The notes beneath the pieces are model-generated. The model made no database searches. It was not told the DNA's origin and saw only the letters and a program-made list of their open reading frames with translations. A DNA stretch of 64,000 nt from Polyporus tsugae (Eukaryota; Basidiomycota; Agaricomycetes; Polyporales; Polyporaceae): contig JAHRBS010000001.1 in assembly GCA_024305745.1 (NCBI GenBank), positions 2,046,001 through 2,110,000 on the forward strand. Reading direction: 5' to 3'. Positions 12,145 to 23,868 of this stretch are shown here, piece by piece (position 1 is the stretch's first letter; each line of letters opens with the position of its first letter). A program made the position numbers and the translations under genes.

Positions 12145-15100
12145 TCATTGGAAGTAGACCTGGCTGACTTCGCCCGCAGAGAAAGCGAGGTTGCACGCCG
12201 GGCATTTGCGTTGCCGCGTCGATATGCGAGCATCCACGCATGACTTGCAGAAAGCTGAGAAACGGTATTAGCCAATGTTCACACTACGAACAATGGGTGC
12301 GCTTACTGTGCATGCACTTCGTGAGGATCGTATTGCGGAAGTTCAGCTGACAAGTTGAACATTTGAGTACGCTCTGCCCAACACCCATCGTCAGATCCAG
12401 CTGCGATGACAACCACTGTCAGCCGTTCTCACCATGAGATTGTCGCACTCCTTCTGTAGTGATGCCTCCTTGGCACTTGGGTCCAAGGTGACAGATGAGA
12501 AGTTGAGCTTCGCTGCCTGCTTCTCAGCGTCCTTCTTGCTCTTGAGTAAACTTTCCTCGAGCTTCCGTAATTCATCCCGTTTCTTGTCAACGGTCCGAGA
12601 ATGTTCTTGGAACGAAGCGCGTAGCTAGTGGTCACAAACCCGTTGCACCTCTTTAGCATCAGTATGGTGAGGAATCAGCTTCTTCTTCACCTCTTCCACA
12701 TTCTTGTGCTCTATAAGAGCTCGTGTTCGCCATTCTGCGAGTTCGGACTCGAGGTCTGTTCCTCGTTCCTGGTGCTTCTCTCCCATCTTCTTCCAGAGGA
12801 AAAGTTCCTTCTCGAGGTTGGTCTGCAAGTGGCCTAGATGAGTACTGGCTAGAGTTGCCACCGGTGACCTTACCACTCGGGTCGTGAGGCTCTTCTCGCT
12901 CTCAGTGAGCTTCTCGATAGCTCTCGCTGCCTTTTCGAGATTGACAGAAAGCTTCTTACGCTCTGCGTCGACCGCATCTTTATCGCGCATGCACTGGTAG
13001 AACTTGTTCTCCGACTTTGCCCTCTATTCAAGGTTGAGAAGCTTCGTCAGGGACATCTGTGAGGACTACTTACCTCCGTGTTGAGCTTAGTCATGCGGTC
13101 TTCGAAGGCAGATAAGTCGAAAACCTTGTTCTTGACTTGACGGTCGAGAAGCTCCCATGCGGATGATAGCTTCTCAATCTCACCGTACAACGCAGACTCA
13201 GCCTGACCTGTGTCGTGAGAACTAATGAAATAGCGCATATAAGCACACGAAACCCACCTGTTCCCGCTGCTGATCCTGAAGCCTGACCTTCTCCAGTTCC
13301 GCCTGCTTGTGCCGTAGCTGCTCGGACAGTCGCGCGGCGTCGGACGACATCGAAGACGCATCGCCATAGACGGCTTGATACTTCTGCAACTGTTTCTGTA
13401 CCTGGGCGAGCTGACGGCGAACGTCTGCCTCGCCGCGACCACCACCCGGAACTGAAGCAAGAGTCTTCTCAAGCGCTGCAGCTCGTTCTTCGGCAGCACT
13501 ACAATTGCGACAATATGTGAGCAGATGTCTCTCGTAAGTAATTTGGATGTTACGCACGATAGTCTCTGTTTTAAATCATCGACAAACGATGGGCTATCCG
13601 AAGTACTCTGCCACAAGAATTTCAAGAGATCCTCATCGCCGGCGTTAGCAGCGAGACGGGTCTTCAGCCGCTTGTTCTGTGACTCGAGAGCCACTATACG
13701 TTCCTACAACATCCATCAGTTTCGAACACTCGCACCCAAATTACCGTACATACCGCACGATTCTCAGCCAGCGCTTTGAACTCTAGCACTGAAGCTAATC
13801 TCGTTTGCTCTTTCATCTTGCGCTCGTTGATTTCGGCCTGAAACTGATCCCGTAGTTCACGAAGGCGCGAGCTCTCGACGTCCCGCTTGCTGAGCATCTG
13901 CTTAAGCTCGGAGAGGGCAGCGTCTTGTGAGGCCTGCGTCAGGATATGAGCAACCACAAACGCAAGTATATGCCAGAGGACGGATCTACCTTCATATTAA
14001 CCTCGAACTCTGAACGCGACGCATTCAAGCTATCCAGTTGCTCCTTGAGTTTGGTCGCTTCGGTTTGCGACTCCTGAGATGCGTGTTCTAGCCTCGATGC
14101 CCGCTCTAAGAGAACCTTGTAATATGTGGACTGCGTGACAAGTTCTTCCGATGGTGATTTAAGCTATAATATTAATAGCCGATTAGTATCTGACCACCAT
14201 CGACCCTCAAGGTTCAAGGGTATAACCTGTAATTGTGCCTCTTGCAGCTGGTCACGCAACTCTCCGTTCTCGTGTGTCAACTCCTCAATCTTGGCTTCTC
14301 GAAGGTTGGCAAGGTCACGCCATTCGTCGGATTCCGGGGCATGGTTGCCATTAACCATAGGCGGCTGAAGATAACAAGAAGGCATAGTGGGTGAAGGGTA
14401 AGCCAAACTGAGAGCAATAATGGAAAAAGACTACTCACCGGGGGAGATGATGCCCCGTTCTCTACAGAAGGGCTTCGCGCGGGCTCCTCAGGCACAATAG
14501 CGTGATTTGGGGCCAAGGTTCGACTCTGTAACCTATCTGCGCGCTTCTCTGCCGCGAGAAGTTGTTCATGGTATCTCTCCTTTTGTGTCTCGATATCACG
14601 GCACCGTAAGCGCATGAGAGATAGTTCAGCCCGGAGGGTAGCGCGCTAGATGGTGTTTTAGTCATAATAGCATAGGTCTCACATACCAACCACGCACTTC
14701 TGACTCCACTTCCTGAGACCTCCTCAAAATGTCCTGATTAGATGGGCCTCCATGGCTCTGGCTACTCAGCGCAACGAATTCTCGAACAATTTCCATGGTA
14801 GAGTTCATCTTGTCTTGCAGTAACTTGACATACTCCGGCTCCGCTTCTGGAGGAAGGTGACGGGTAGGGTCATGAATGCCTATGGTAAGTGGAAACATTA
14901 GTATGGTGCTATGTCAGCGCGATGCCGGAGAACAACTCGCCTTCGGACTCAGTCGGGAGAGAAGGGAGGTCCTCCGGCTTAACGAGGGAATGGATTGTGC
15001 CAATCAACTACGCACGGCATGAGGGATGAAATCAAACGCATGCCGTTGCCGCTCACCTGGGTCCAACACGCCTCCAAGGCAGCCAGTCCCGCTTGACAGG

Positions 15101-15405
15101 TGCTGAACCGTCGCTCCAGCTCTGCGACTCGTGCCTGACTCCTCTCCGCCTCGCGTGAATAGTGCTTCATGCGTCTGAAAATGGCCTCCTTTCGAAACAA
15201 CTGCATACTTTCACGTCAGCTACGCGCGTACAACTCCCCACTGCAAACAAGGCACCTCAATGTTGTCGCCATCCTTTGGCTCGTCACTATGGGATGCGAC
15301 CGTTCCGTTAGGGTGACTTGGCGAGGCCCGGTCGTCCGATACCGCCCGTTTCTTCGCTCGTGAGTGCTCTCCATCGTCAGCATGAGGCCTCTTCTTGGAT
15401 TCCAT
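12145..15405 (-). CDS. BRE1: E3 ubiquitin ligase BRE1 (histone H2B monoubiquitination)
   Basis: RING E3 that works with the E2 Rad6 to monoubiquitinate histone H2B during transcription. Start MESKKRPHADDGEHSRAKKR (15405), a basic nuclear N-terminus, then IELFRKEAIFRRMKHYSREA and LERRFSTCQAGLAALEACW, the conserved Bre1 N-terminal motif. Very long coiled coils follow through many exons (for example HENGELRDQLQEAQLQ, KMKEQTRLASVLEFKALAEN). The C3HC4 RING is complete at the C-terminus: LKCSTCQLNFRNTILTKCMH, then FCKSCVDARISTRQRKCPAC and NLAFSAGEVSQVYFQ-stop (12145-12147), the usual Bre1 ending. More than ten short introns. Length about 800-850 residues, normal. It converges with uS9m and diverges from the P450 at 16502. 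Confidence 0.93.
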
Positions 15406-16501
15406 TGCTAAAGAGGTGAACGGGGAGAGGTGAGAGACGGCGACAGCAGCCACAGCGAGGTAGAGAAGGGAGTGGACGACCAAGAGACGCTCGCTCTTTT
15501 CCAACTCCGAACATGCTTGTCCTCTTTAGTAAGCGCCCGACCTTGGTCCGCTTTCGTGCCACCGCCGCGCCCGCGAACTGCTAACTTACCCTGTCCCCAC
15601 CCTCTGCCCTCCTGCTTGACATCGATGAATAAGCTCTAGCTGAGGATCCCTGCTGCGATCTTACATACTCTCGAAATAAACAAGGGATTCGTTTTTGCAT
15701 AGCTTGGCAGCTCCGCCGGTGCGCAAGCCCACTGACCTCCCTGAGGATCCACGGCCGTGTCTTGCAGCGTTAAGTATCTGCATCCATGCGTGGGTCCATG
15801 AAAGGATGCCTCAAGGTCAGGCTTTGGGACAGACTGCTTCAGCGCCGCCAAATTGGTAACTTCCCTGGCTTGCATCCCTTCGCCGCTTCCGGACGTTCTT
15901 CATGCAATATCCCAGCCATCATACGTCCTTTGTCATAGTTATCCGCTCGTCACAACCGTGCTGCGGCTCTCCAGAACGCTCACATTGGGATATTCAAGGA
16001 AAGGTATCGCGGCAGCCACGGTAAAGCTCAAATCCCAGTCATCCCTCGCCTCGCCAGCCTGCAGGCCGGCACCACGCTCTCTGTCCACGCGGTGGGTGTA
16101 CTTAATCTTCTGGGCGTATATCAAACATAAATGCAGTTCTATCCAGTAAGTTTATTCCTTCTTGCTGCCCTTGAACGAGGCGTGACCGCTAATACTCCGT
16201 AGACCATCCAATCAATGTACGAGGCTCGATCTTCGTTAGCGGTACAAGTGCGCCTGGTTCGCAGGATGGCTGCACTAGTGCTAGTCCACGGGCACATTTG
16301 ACTTCAATAGGGAAGATTGTACGGTGAGGTCGTGCTTCGCTGTCTACCGGTTCCTGTTGTCGGCTGCTCATAGACCACCTGGCTTTAGCACCTTTGTCGA
16401 ATAGACGGGTTCTTCTGACCCAACATTGACGCCACACGATATACAAGACATCCTATTGCGCGTGTACGGAGGCATACTCATCGATCACCCCGTTGGAAAG
16501 A
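15406..16501. promoter_or_regulatory. Upstream region shared by BRE1 and the P450
   Basis: 1.1 kb between divergent start codons. No open frame here looks like protein. It must contain the BRE1 promoter at its left side and the P450 promoter at its right side. No clear TATA element was found. Confidence 0.4.
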
Positions 16502-18551
16502 ATGTCGCAACCCCTCTCCCTTCTTATTGCTCCAGTCGTCGTCGCTGGTATCTTCAGTCTCGTTCGTGCTCTTCGACCGAAGTCCAAACGCGGATTCCCG
16601 CTACCTGGACCAAAACCTCTGCCATTCTTCGGCAATCTCTTCCACATTCCGAGAGAGCTTACTTGGATGGTCTATCGAGACTGGTCGTTGCAGTATGGTA
16701 AGTCACCGGTCATACGCTCTAGTTCGAAATATTGACGGCAGAGTATTCAGGGGACCTCATCGGGCTGGACCTCCCCGGCAACCAAACCCTCCTTATCGTG
16801 AACTCCGTCGAGGCGGCAGTGGAGTTGCTCGACAAGCGCGCCGCCACTTACTCGGATCGCCCCAAGTCCCTGGTCGTTGACCTGTACGTACCCCGCGTTT
16901 CACGCCACACAGTGACACGCGGAAATCATGTGCGCGATTGTATTCAGGATAGGATGGAGCTGGAACACAACCCTTCTACCCTATGGCGAAGAACGGAGGC
17001 GAACGCGGCGGGCATCGTGGCAGCACTTCACCCCTAAAGCCATGCCCAAGCATCACCCTGTCCTTCTACAAGAGTCCCGTCGCTTCCTTCGTCTGCTGCA
17101 CGCCGAACCGGATCGCCTTCGGGAGCTGTTAGAGTTGTGAGTAGCGACAATATTATTCACGTTCGTGATTTCTAAAGTCAGTGTAGCTCGTTTGCTGCGA
17201 CAACGTTGGAGACCATGTACGGGATTGATGTCGCTCCAAGAGACCAGCGCTTCGTGCCACTGCTTCACGCCGCCCTCGAGGGGCCTACGGAGGCTCTCAT
17301 GCGAGGAAGCTTTATGGTAGAGCACATCCCTCTCCTTCAATATGTTCCGGCAGGGGTGCCTGGTGCCGGGTTCCAGAAGAAGTTCGCTCAGTGGAGACGT
17401 CTTGCGGCTGAGCTCCTCGAGAAGCCATTCGCTGAAGCAAAGCGCACCTGGGTAAGTCGCTCTGTGCATACGCGACCGTTCGCTCACTGTTGTACGAATA
17501 TAGGCGAGCGGCGCAGGGTACAACTCGGCTGCACACGAGATGTTGGAAGCCATCTCACAAGCACAGCTCGGTCCTGCTGAGGCCGCTGACGAAGAGCGTG
17601 TCGCAAGGATAGGTGCTGCAAACGTCTACGCAGGTGAGCCGGCATGGCATTGGTCGACTCAACCATTGATACTTAGGCTGTATTTATTTAGCGGGGTCTG
17701 ATACGGTGAGTTCACTGCGGCGGTCAAGGCCACTCCATGATCTGAAAGGCAGGAAAGACATCTCCACGCTTCTGTCGTTCTTCATGGTCATGGCCATGCA
17801 TCCAGATGCGCAGGCGAAAGCGCAAGCTGAACTGGACGTCGTCGTCGGTTCTGACAGGCTTCCAGAGCACAGCGACCGTGAGGCCCTCCCTTACGTCAAC
17901 GCCGTCGCTAAGGAGGCACTGCGCTGGCAGAACCTCCTTCCACTGGGCGTTGTTCATCGCTCGATGGCGGACGATGAGTACAACGGTTACTTCCTTCCCG
18001 AGGGTACGCTTGTCTTGCCGAACGTTTGGTTAGTCCGTCATTATCTGTCGCACTGCCGCAAGAAATATTAAACACCTATCCAGGGGAATGATGCATGCCA
18101 GTGATCCCAAAGTCTATCCCAGTCCCGAGGTTTTCGAGCCCGGGCGCTACATCAAAGACGGTGTATTGAACCCAGATGCACCGGACCCTGCAAAAGTAAT
18201 TTTTGGGTTCGGACGCAGGCAAGCTTCCTTTCCTCATAGAACACGGTCTCCATCTTCATTCCTATTGAACACAATCTGCCTGGGTAAGAACCTGGCAGAT
18301 GCATCCTTGTTCATCAATGTTGCCTCTATTCTGCACACTTTCAACATTTCCGTTCCCCTGGACAACGATGGGCAACCCCAGAAAATGGAAGCGAAGATGT
18401 CCACTGGATTCCTCTCGTACGTGCTTACCCTACCCAGTAATTTGAACAACCTTGGAGCTCATCGCCCGTCTCGGTTAGGTATCCGTTCGGCTTCACATGC
18501 GTCATCAAACCACCTTCTCGGGCAGCTGAAGCGTTGATTCATGGGCAATAA
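16502..18551 (+). CDS. Cytochrome P450, O-methylsterigmatocystin-oxidoreductase-like, with interrupted motifs
   Basis: Membrane-anchored P450 of about 520 residues. Start MSQPLSLLIAPVVVAGIFSL (TM anchor), proline hinge GFPLPGPKPLPFFGNLF, C-helix region WRRTRRASWQHF (joined exons), I-helix AAGSDT, K-helix KEALRW (ExxR), haem loop FGFGRR...ICLG with the cysteine, and the tail YPFGFTCVIKPPSRAAEALI ending HGQ-stop (18549-18551). Two spots are odd. After AAGSDT, a 54-nt stretch (17706-17759) that begins gtgagt but has no usable AG acceptor stays in frame before ISTLLSFF. Between FGFGRR and ICLG another 54-nt in-frame stretch (18220-18273) begins like a GC-type donor and ends in AC. Removing each restores family-like sequence. 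Either these are retained/non-canonical introns, or the protein carries inserts at its active-site motifs, or the gene is decaying. The haem loop also reads CLG where CPG is more usual. Substrate unknown. Confidence 0.8.
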
Positions 18552-18996
18552 TTTCCTGACCCTGTTTGCCACAAACCCTGTGTCAACTACAGCGTGTGGC
18601 GCTCCGTAAACTGGTCGTGTGGTTCGAGTGGACCGCCAGGGGCTTAGTTCAAGCACGACACCTAGAACGTTATACGCATGGAGTCTGTGGAAGCTTGTGT
18701 ACCTGCTAATGGTACGCTGCTCAGTGGATAGTCGTGGATAAAGGCGGTTTGCCACGGTCGGTCACCGGCCCCCAACGGTTGTGCTCAGTCAACGGTGGCG
18801 GAGAGGCGCCGATCATGGCGAACGGTGTCAATGGTCACTGGCCAAGCGCAAGTTTAGGAGTCATAAGACGCGCCATCGCTTCCCTTCGGCCAGGTGAAAA
18901 TTGTAGATGAAAGACTTGAGACACTCGGCACAAATTGACTCTAAGGATAGGATACAATACATATATGATGCCAGTCCATGATCAGCTCGTCCACAA
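18552..18996. other. Convergent 3' region of P450 and deaminase
   Basis: 445 nt between converging stop codons. Nothing protein-like was seen; presumed 3' UTRs. Confidence 0.4.
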
Positions 18997-20633
18997 TCAA
19001 TTACAGTTGCTCTGTACATTCAGTACCCGTTGCGTCTTGCCTAGTTCGACAGCGACGTGGACAAGTTTGTCTCTGATTTCATCGCGCAGCTGCTTCAGGA
19101 TTGACTTCGGAATCCCGAAGTGCGGCGGATCCCATGGGAGCACAATATTATGTGTAAGGGGCACTATGAACTCTACATCCGGACCACATCAGCAAACTAT
19201 CTGAGGATACACTGGACGTCGCTTACCCAAGTCGGTTTTATCATAGTGGTAGTTCAAGAGCTCGCTCAACCGGGAGCAGAGGAGACAACACTTCTGGCTG
19301 GTGCAGATCTCCACGCCGTCCGCCGCGCCCTATTAATATTGAGGAGCCTCCGTCTCAGCCGCGGTTACCATGGCAAAGAACGTACCATAACACTTACCAC
19401 TGAGAGCACATCGTCGAGATGGTCAAGCCCCCAGTATCTCGCGCACTTTGCTGCGCTCGCAAGTGCCATGGCTCCGGCTTCGGCGTGAACGTGGCAAGCT
19501 GATTTAACCTCTGGCGCTGTAGCCGCGAGGTTCTGGATCCACTTCAATGCTGCGTTGCAAGCCTCCCAACCGTACGGGGTCAAGCGATGCACTGTCTCGT
19601 CTACGGTGGACTTAGTAACTCTTTCGTGGGCAGGCTGGTCCACAAGATTGTGGTGATCAAAGGAGACGACGGTCACCTTCGCTGCCACGAGCCGGGGCAG
19701 GAGGGACGGCGCGCCGAAGCGAAAGATAGCTCTCGGCCAGCTCATAAGCATGCGCATGTAGCGCAACGCGTAGTGTCCGTAAAGGTTGCAGTCGTCCACA
19801 GTTAGGGGATCCCAGCCTGAGGTCACGCACATGAGAGAATGGAGGTAAAGAGGAGAACCGTAGGCCTACCGTCAGCCCTTGCCTGAGAAATACTCTCTGC
19901 GTGCTCTAAGGGATTACAGACTCGTGTTAGTAGTCAGCACCGCAATAGAAAAATTTAAGCATACCTTTCGGGAGCAGCAGCAGCGACAACGAGGTCCTGG
20001 TAAAGAGGTCCTCGACAGGTTTCTGGTTTAGGATTATACCAAGGAGAACGAGAGCGTCCACGAGCGATGTTGAGTCGGCCGTCAACCAGTTGAATGAGGC
20101 GCCCTCCACGGCCTGCCGGACCTCCTTGCAGATCTTTCCCATGGTGTTGATCAAGAGCGCGGCGGTATCCATGCTGAGGTGGAAGCTACCGGTGGCTTCG
20201 TTGACGTGGCAGACGGTCCATCCGTACTTGAGATAGAACCCACTCAGCCGGTCTGGCCGAAAGACCGAGAGGGTTTCGGACCGAATCTTGTCGCGGGCCG
20301 CGGGCGACTACCGCTCGAGAAGGTCGAACATATCCCCGTAGAAAAAGTCCTTCCTGCTCCTCTCGAGTCGTCTCTGGAACTTGGACCGATTGCGCTGGAG
20401 GACCCACTTGATCATCTAAACGCTATACTATTCCAGTCTCCCTCGCTCGGTATGATGACATGACCTTGTGTCGAAGGTCCCGATTCAGCCGGGTACACGA
20501 TCGTAGCGCTAACGTGCTCCTGCGTGGTGGTGCCAACGACGGCAACGACTGCGTCGGACTGGGCGCTCAATAGGTTCGAGATGTGCGAAAATGGTTCAGG
20601 CTGGTTGTAATCGAATAGATCGGGAATGGTCAT
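18997..20633 (-). CDS. OTT_1508-like deaminase (cytidine-deaminase-fold), possibly disrupted
   Basis: Fungal member of the OTT_1508 family of the zinc-dependent deaminase superfamily; the fungal substrate is not established. Catalytic parts seen: SACHVHAEAGAMALAS (HAE, zinc His and proton-shuttle Glu) and, in the next exon, CTSQKCCLLCSRLSELLN (CxxC zinc ligands). The C-terminus VLPWDPPHFGIP...SILKQLRDEIRDKLVHVAVE ends VQSNCN-stop (18997-18999). Upstream exons: WDPLTVDDCNLYGHYALRY, EHAESISQARADG, and a helical exon with MDTAALLINTMGKICKEVR. The N-terminal exon is MTIPDLFDYNQPEPFSHISN (start 20633). Between these, the best frame (KFQRRLERSRKDFFYGDMFD) runs into TAG at 20308-20310 and continues in frame as SPAARDKIRSETLSVFRPDR. 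The stop could be removed by an intron of about 150 nt with a weak donor (gtcatc); otherwise it is a true premature stop. The deaminase domain itself looks intact. Confidence 0.72.
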
Positions 20634-23084
20634 CCTTCGGATCGTTCGCTTGCTCCAATCTGGGCGTGTCGCACTAAGAAAAACGAGAGAGTACCCCGAT
20701 GTCGCTGGCGAGGGCGATCAGTTCGGGATCGTCCATGTTCTAGGACGTCGTATACCAGGAAGCATAGGCCGGTTAATTATCTTAATATCGGAAATAATGC
20801 GGCGCCTCTCACTTACCATGTCGATAGGAGGCGGAGAACGGGGAGGGAGATATCGTCTCATTCGGAGCGAGGGATAGAGAGGGGGGGAAGAGAGAGAGAG
20901 AGGAGAACGAAGAGTAGAAGACAGGGCCATCGGGAAATTGGCCAAACACTGATATGACCTGGGTAAGTAGGTTGTCCGAGTCACGGTCAGTGCGGCGGAT
21001 GTATCCGGGAGGGTGGGGCACCCTTGCGCACATCTGGTATCAACAAATGTATCCGCTGCTAAGCGCGTGCCAGGACCAATCAAAATAGGCGAGCCAATGG
21101 CTGGTTCGAACGCCGACACTCATGAAGAGGCGGAGCGGCGTATAACCTCTGCGCTAAATGATGGTGTCGTTCTCCTTTCAGGTGGTGGGAAGTTGAGACA
21201 GAATGCTTACCGACTAGCACAAAGAGCGTGGGGAAAGCAAGACATCGCGCGTACACGCTCTAACAACGAATTGGACGGGGATGCGCTTCCTCCTCGCGCG
21301 TGAGCTGTTCCCGCATTGGCCGCGGCCAAATCTGGCAGTCTAGGCGCCCGCCGACAAGTTCTCCGGCACCATCCGCCTCTCGCCTTCGACATTATCCCGA
21401 CCGTCGAGTTGGGCACAGCCCTCTCGTGAATCCGAAGGGCACCGCGGGCCAATGCTGATCCGCGAGCAGTACTACGCTCAGCGTGATCGCATGGCAACAT
21501 TTCCGACATGTTTCGCTCCCCTGAGTGGACGCTCGCCTTCTTGTCTCCCTTCTGCCCTCGCTTGCAGCTTGCTTTTGCCCGCACTTGCTCCCGCGCTACC
21601 TCGCCACTTTCCTCCCCCGAGCTTCCCTCTCCCGTCCTTCTCCCCCCCTCTGCCCAATCTCTACTTGACGACTTATGCGTAACACGAAGGACAACGACTC
21701 AAACTGTGCTGCAGCACCGCCGCAGAACGACCAGATGGCATGAAGGAGGACGGGCACAAGGCTAAGCAGGACTACGACAAGAGTACATGGAGATGTGCGC
21801 CGAGGAGGATGACATGGCCTGTAGACTCGGGTAGATCAAAGTGACTTTTCGGTCCTCTCTTGCGTGTTTCCCTAGGCAGGACGTGCCCAACGCTCTTGTG
21901 TAGGTCCACTGGCCGCGTTATAATGCGCAATGCATCTTAGGTACGTTACCAGGACTTTGGGAGCTAAAGTTTGCTCCTAATCGCGTTCCGGCATGCATTG
22001 TTTCCCATTCTAGGTGGTCATGGCACGTCTTCAGCCCTGTCGCGCTCGTCTCCCCTTTGCTATTGCGCCTGCCCCCTCCCCCATGGCAAACAGGTGGAGG
22101 AGTCTAGCTATGCCTAGGATGGGGCCTGTGGGTTTCGCTGGTACGTACTCCTCTCGCGCTGATTCCCTTGCACGTCCCCGCGCGCCCATCTCGTACATCA
22201 AGGGTCGTTTCCCCACGCCTTCGTTTTCTTTGTTACATGTCGTTCATGTATACCGGCCCTCTGCATACACCTGCCCCCTGTTTAATGGGGGACAGTGGCA
22301 CGCGTACATTCACATGAGCCGAGGCAGATGTGGGTGCATCTCTGATCATTACGGTCGGCGCCCCGAGCATGTGTGGTATGTTCGAGGTGGGGAGCAACGG
22401 TGCTCGCACGACCTTGGCTAAGGTCATTCGACCCGCGCCGTGTCGTGCGAGCTCTAGCGACTTTCCCCTCATCATATCCCTTCTGTGCAGCTCGTTCTGT
22501 GCAGCTCGCGAAGTTCTCGCCGGTTGCCCTAGCTCGTGCCATATGCCATGGCCATGGACGCGGCGAACGTTGGTGTCCAGAAGGCGATCAACTTCCCGAT
22601 TCACATGTTATGGCCGGCCGGTCCCGCGCCTCGACTGGAGTGCTCCAAACCGCCCTTTTCCAGAGCTACACCGAGACTCGGAGAAGACGAGACCAATGTC
22701 CGAGTGCAAGGAAGCACCAGGGCTCCGAATTGTTCCAGACAGTGTCTTCGAGATTGAAGGCCTCGACAATCCAGCTGACTCTATGAACGCTTCCGACGAC
22801 CAGACGGCTGGCTCGACGCTCCAAACGATATGCATTGGCGACACGGTTTTGGTAGGGGATGTCAATGTCGCCATCCCTCAGCCAGTCCACGACAACTCTA
22901 GGGTGCAAAGCTCACATCGGACTGGGATGACTCGGACATCTACCTCGAGGTCGCGGAGACGATCGTGTCGCTCGGCATGAGCATTGAGGGTTTGGGTGTA
23001 CTACCTACGCTCCGGCTCCCGCGATCCATTGTCTCGGGGGCCATGATGCATCCGGCGCGGTTATGACCCTATCGTATTGACCAC
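20634..23084. other. Gene-poor stretch with possible decayed coding sequence
   Basis: 2.45 kb without a gene I can support. It contains a purine-rich GA tract (about 20878-20912) and a CT-rich tract (about 21595-21660). A duplicated 14-mer, CTGTGCAGCTCGtt/cg, lies near 22485-22513. A 94-codon frame at 22696-22980 starts MSECKEAPGLRIVPDSVFEI; its composition is protein-like but no family was recognised. A second-frame segment near 22925-22985 reads SDWDDSDIYLEVAETIVSLG. These could be exons of a decayed gene leading into the DUF6533-like tail that follows. Confidence 0.3.
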
Positions 23085-23520
23085 CATCCTTTAGGCTTTG
23101 ATAGGCTCATGCTCATTGTGAACATCGTTAATCTCACCCTCACCATGCCCGAAGTTGAGGCTCTTACGCAAGTGAGCTATGTCGTGGTGTTCTCGGAGCT
23201 GTGCTTAAATTGCTGTACAGAGTATTCCACTCGGTCCTGACAGCCTTTGTCCGTGAACAGTTTCACATCAATCCTCGTCGCAAGGCTCCTCTTGAATCTT
23301 CAGGAACTGGACGACAACTTCGATCCGTCTTTGCAAACGACGACTGGAAAGTGGTCATTAACCAGACTATATAAGATATCCGACTTTGCTAGTCGCATTA
23401 TCCGACTAATGGGTTCCTCGCTCAGGCTCGTCCGATCTGTCCTACGATTACGATGCACAGGACGACGAGACACTGTAGTAATTTCCGAGTCATTCACCGT
23501 TGCTTATGAATATAGCTAAG
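23085..23520 (+). pseudogene. DUF6533-type membrane protein, C-terminal remnant
   Basis: Two exon-like pieces. The first reads FDRLMLIVNIVNLTLTMPEV then EALTQVSYVVVFSE. After a gap ending gtgaacag, the second reads TSILVARLLLNLQELDDNFD. This matches, piece for piece, the last TM and tail of the intact DUF6533 gene at 28454-30172 (IMNVIYLTLTMF, PLTQVSYVVEFYEPLTAVLT, SRFLLDLHEVN). The six upstream TM segments and the DUF6533 domain are absent. The donor side of the inferred intron is poor. I interpret it as the stump of a degraded paralogue. Confidence 0.55.
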
Positions 23521-23868
23521 CGTCAGTACTCGATGTAAGGTTGCTCGATCCTGCAACCACGCATGTGGCACGAATAGGGGCATGATAGGGATGCGAAGCG
23601 CGAATCTTTGTCAGACTCGGATGCTTTCGTGTTTAGACCGAAGCTTGTCTTGTCAGCGCAGAATTCGCAATTTCATCCGAGTCCCGCGCCTTTCTGGCTG
23701 TATAATTATCTCGACACGAGTCTCGTGGATCTCATCTCTCCGGCCCAGCTCCGGCCAGACGCCAAGTATTCAACGATAAAGGGGACGACGGTGTGAAAGG
23801 TGAACAGTAATACTCTCATCGCACCGGTTGAGGTCTGACCATCCACCCACATACTGTAGCTTTCTACG
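23521..23868. promoter_or_regulatory. Upstream region of the HD-domain gene
   Basis: 348 nt with no protein-like frame. It presumably contains the promoter and 5' UTR of the gene at 23869. No TATA box was recognised. Confidence 0.35.

Noticed and set aside
20878..20912. GA-rich tract
   Set aside because: Simple low-complexity sequence; no evidence for a function.
21106..21130. GGTTCGAAC word resembling a tRNA T-arm
   Set aside because: No matching acceptor stem, D-arm or anticodon arm upstream at the right distance.
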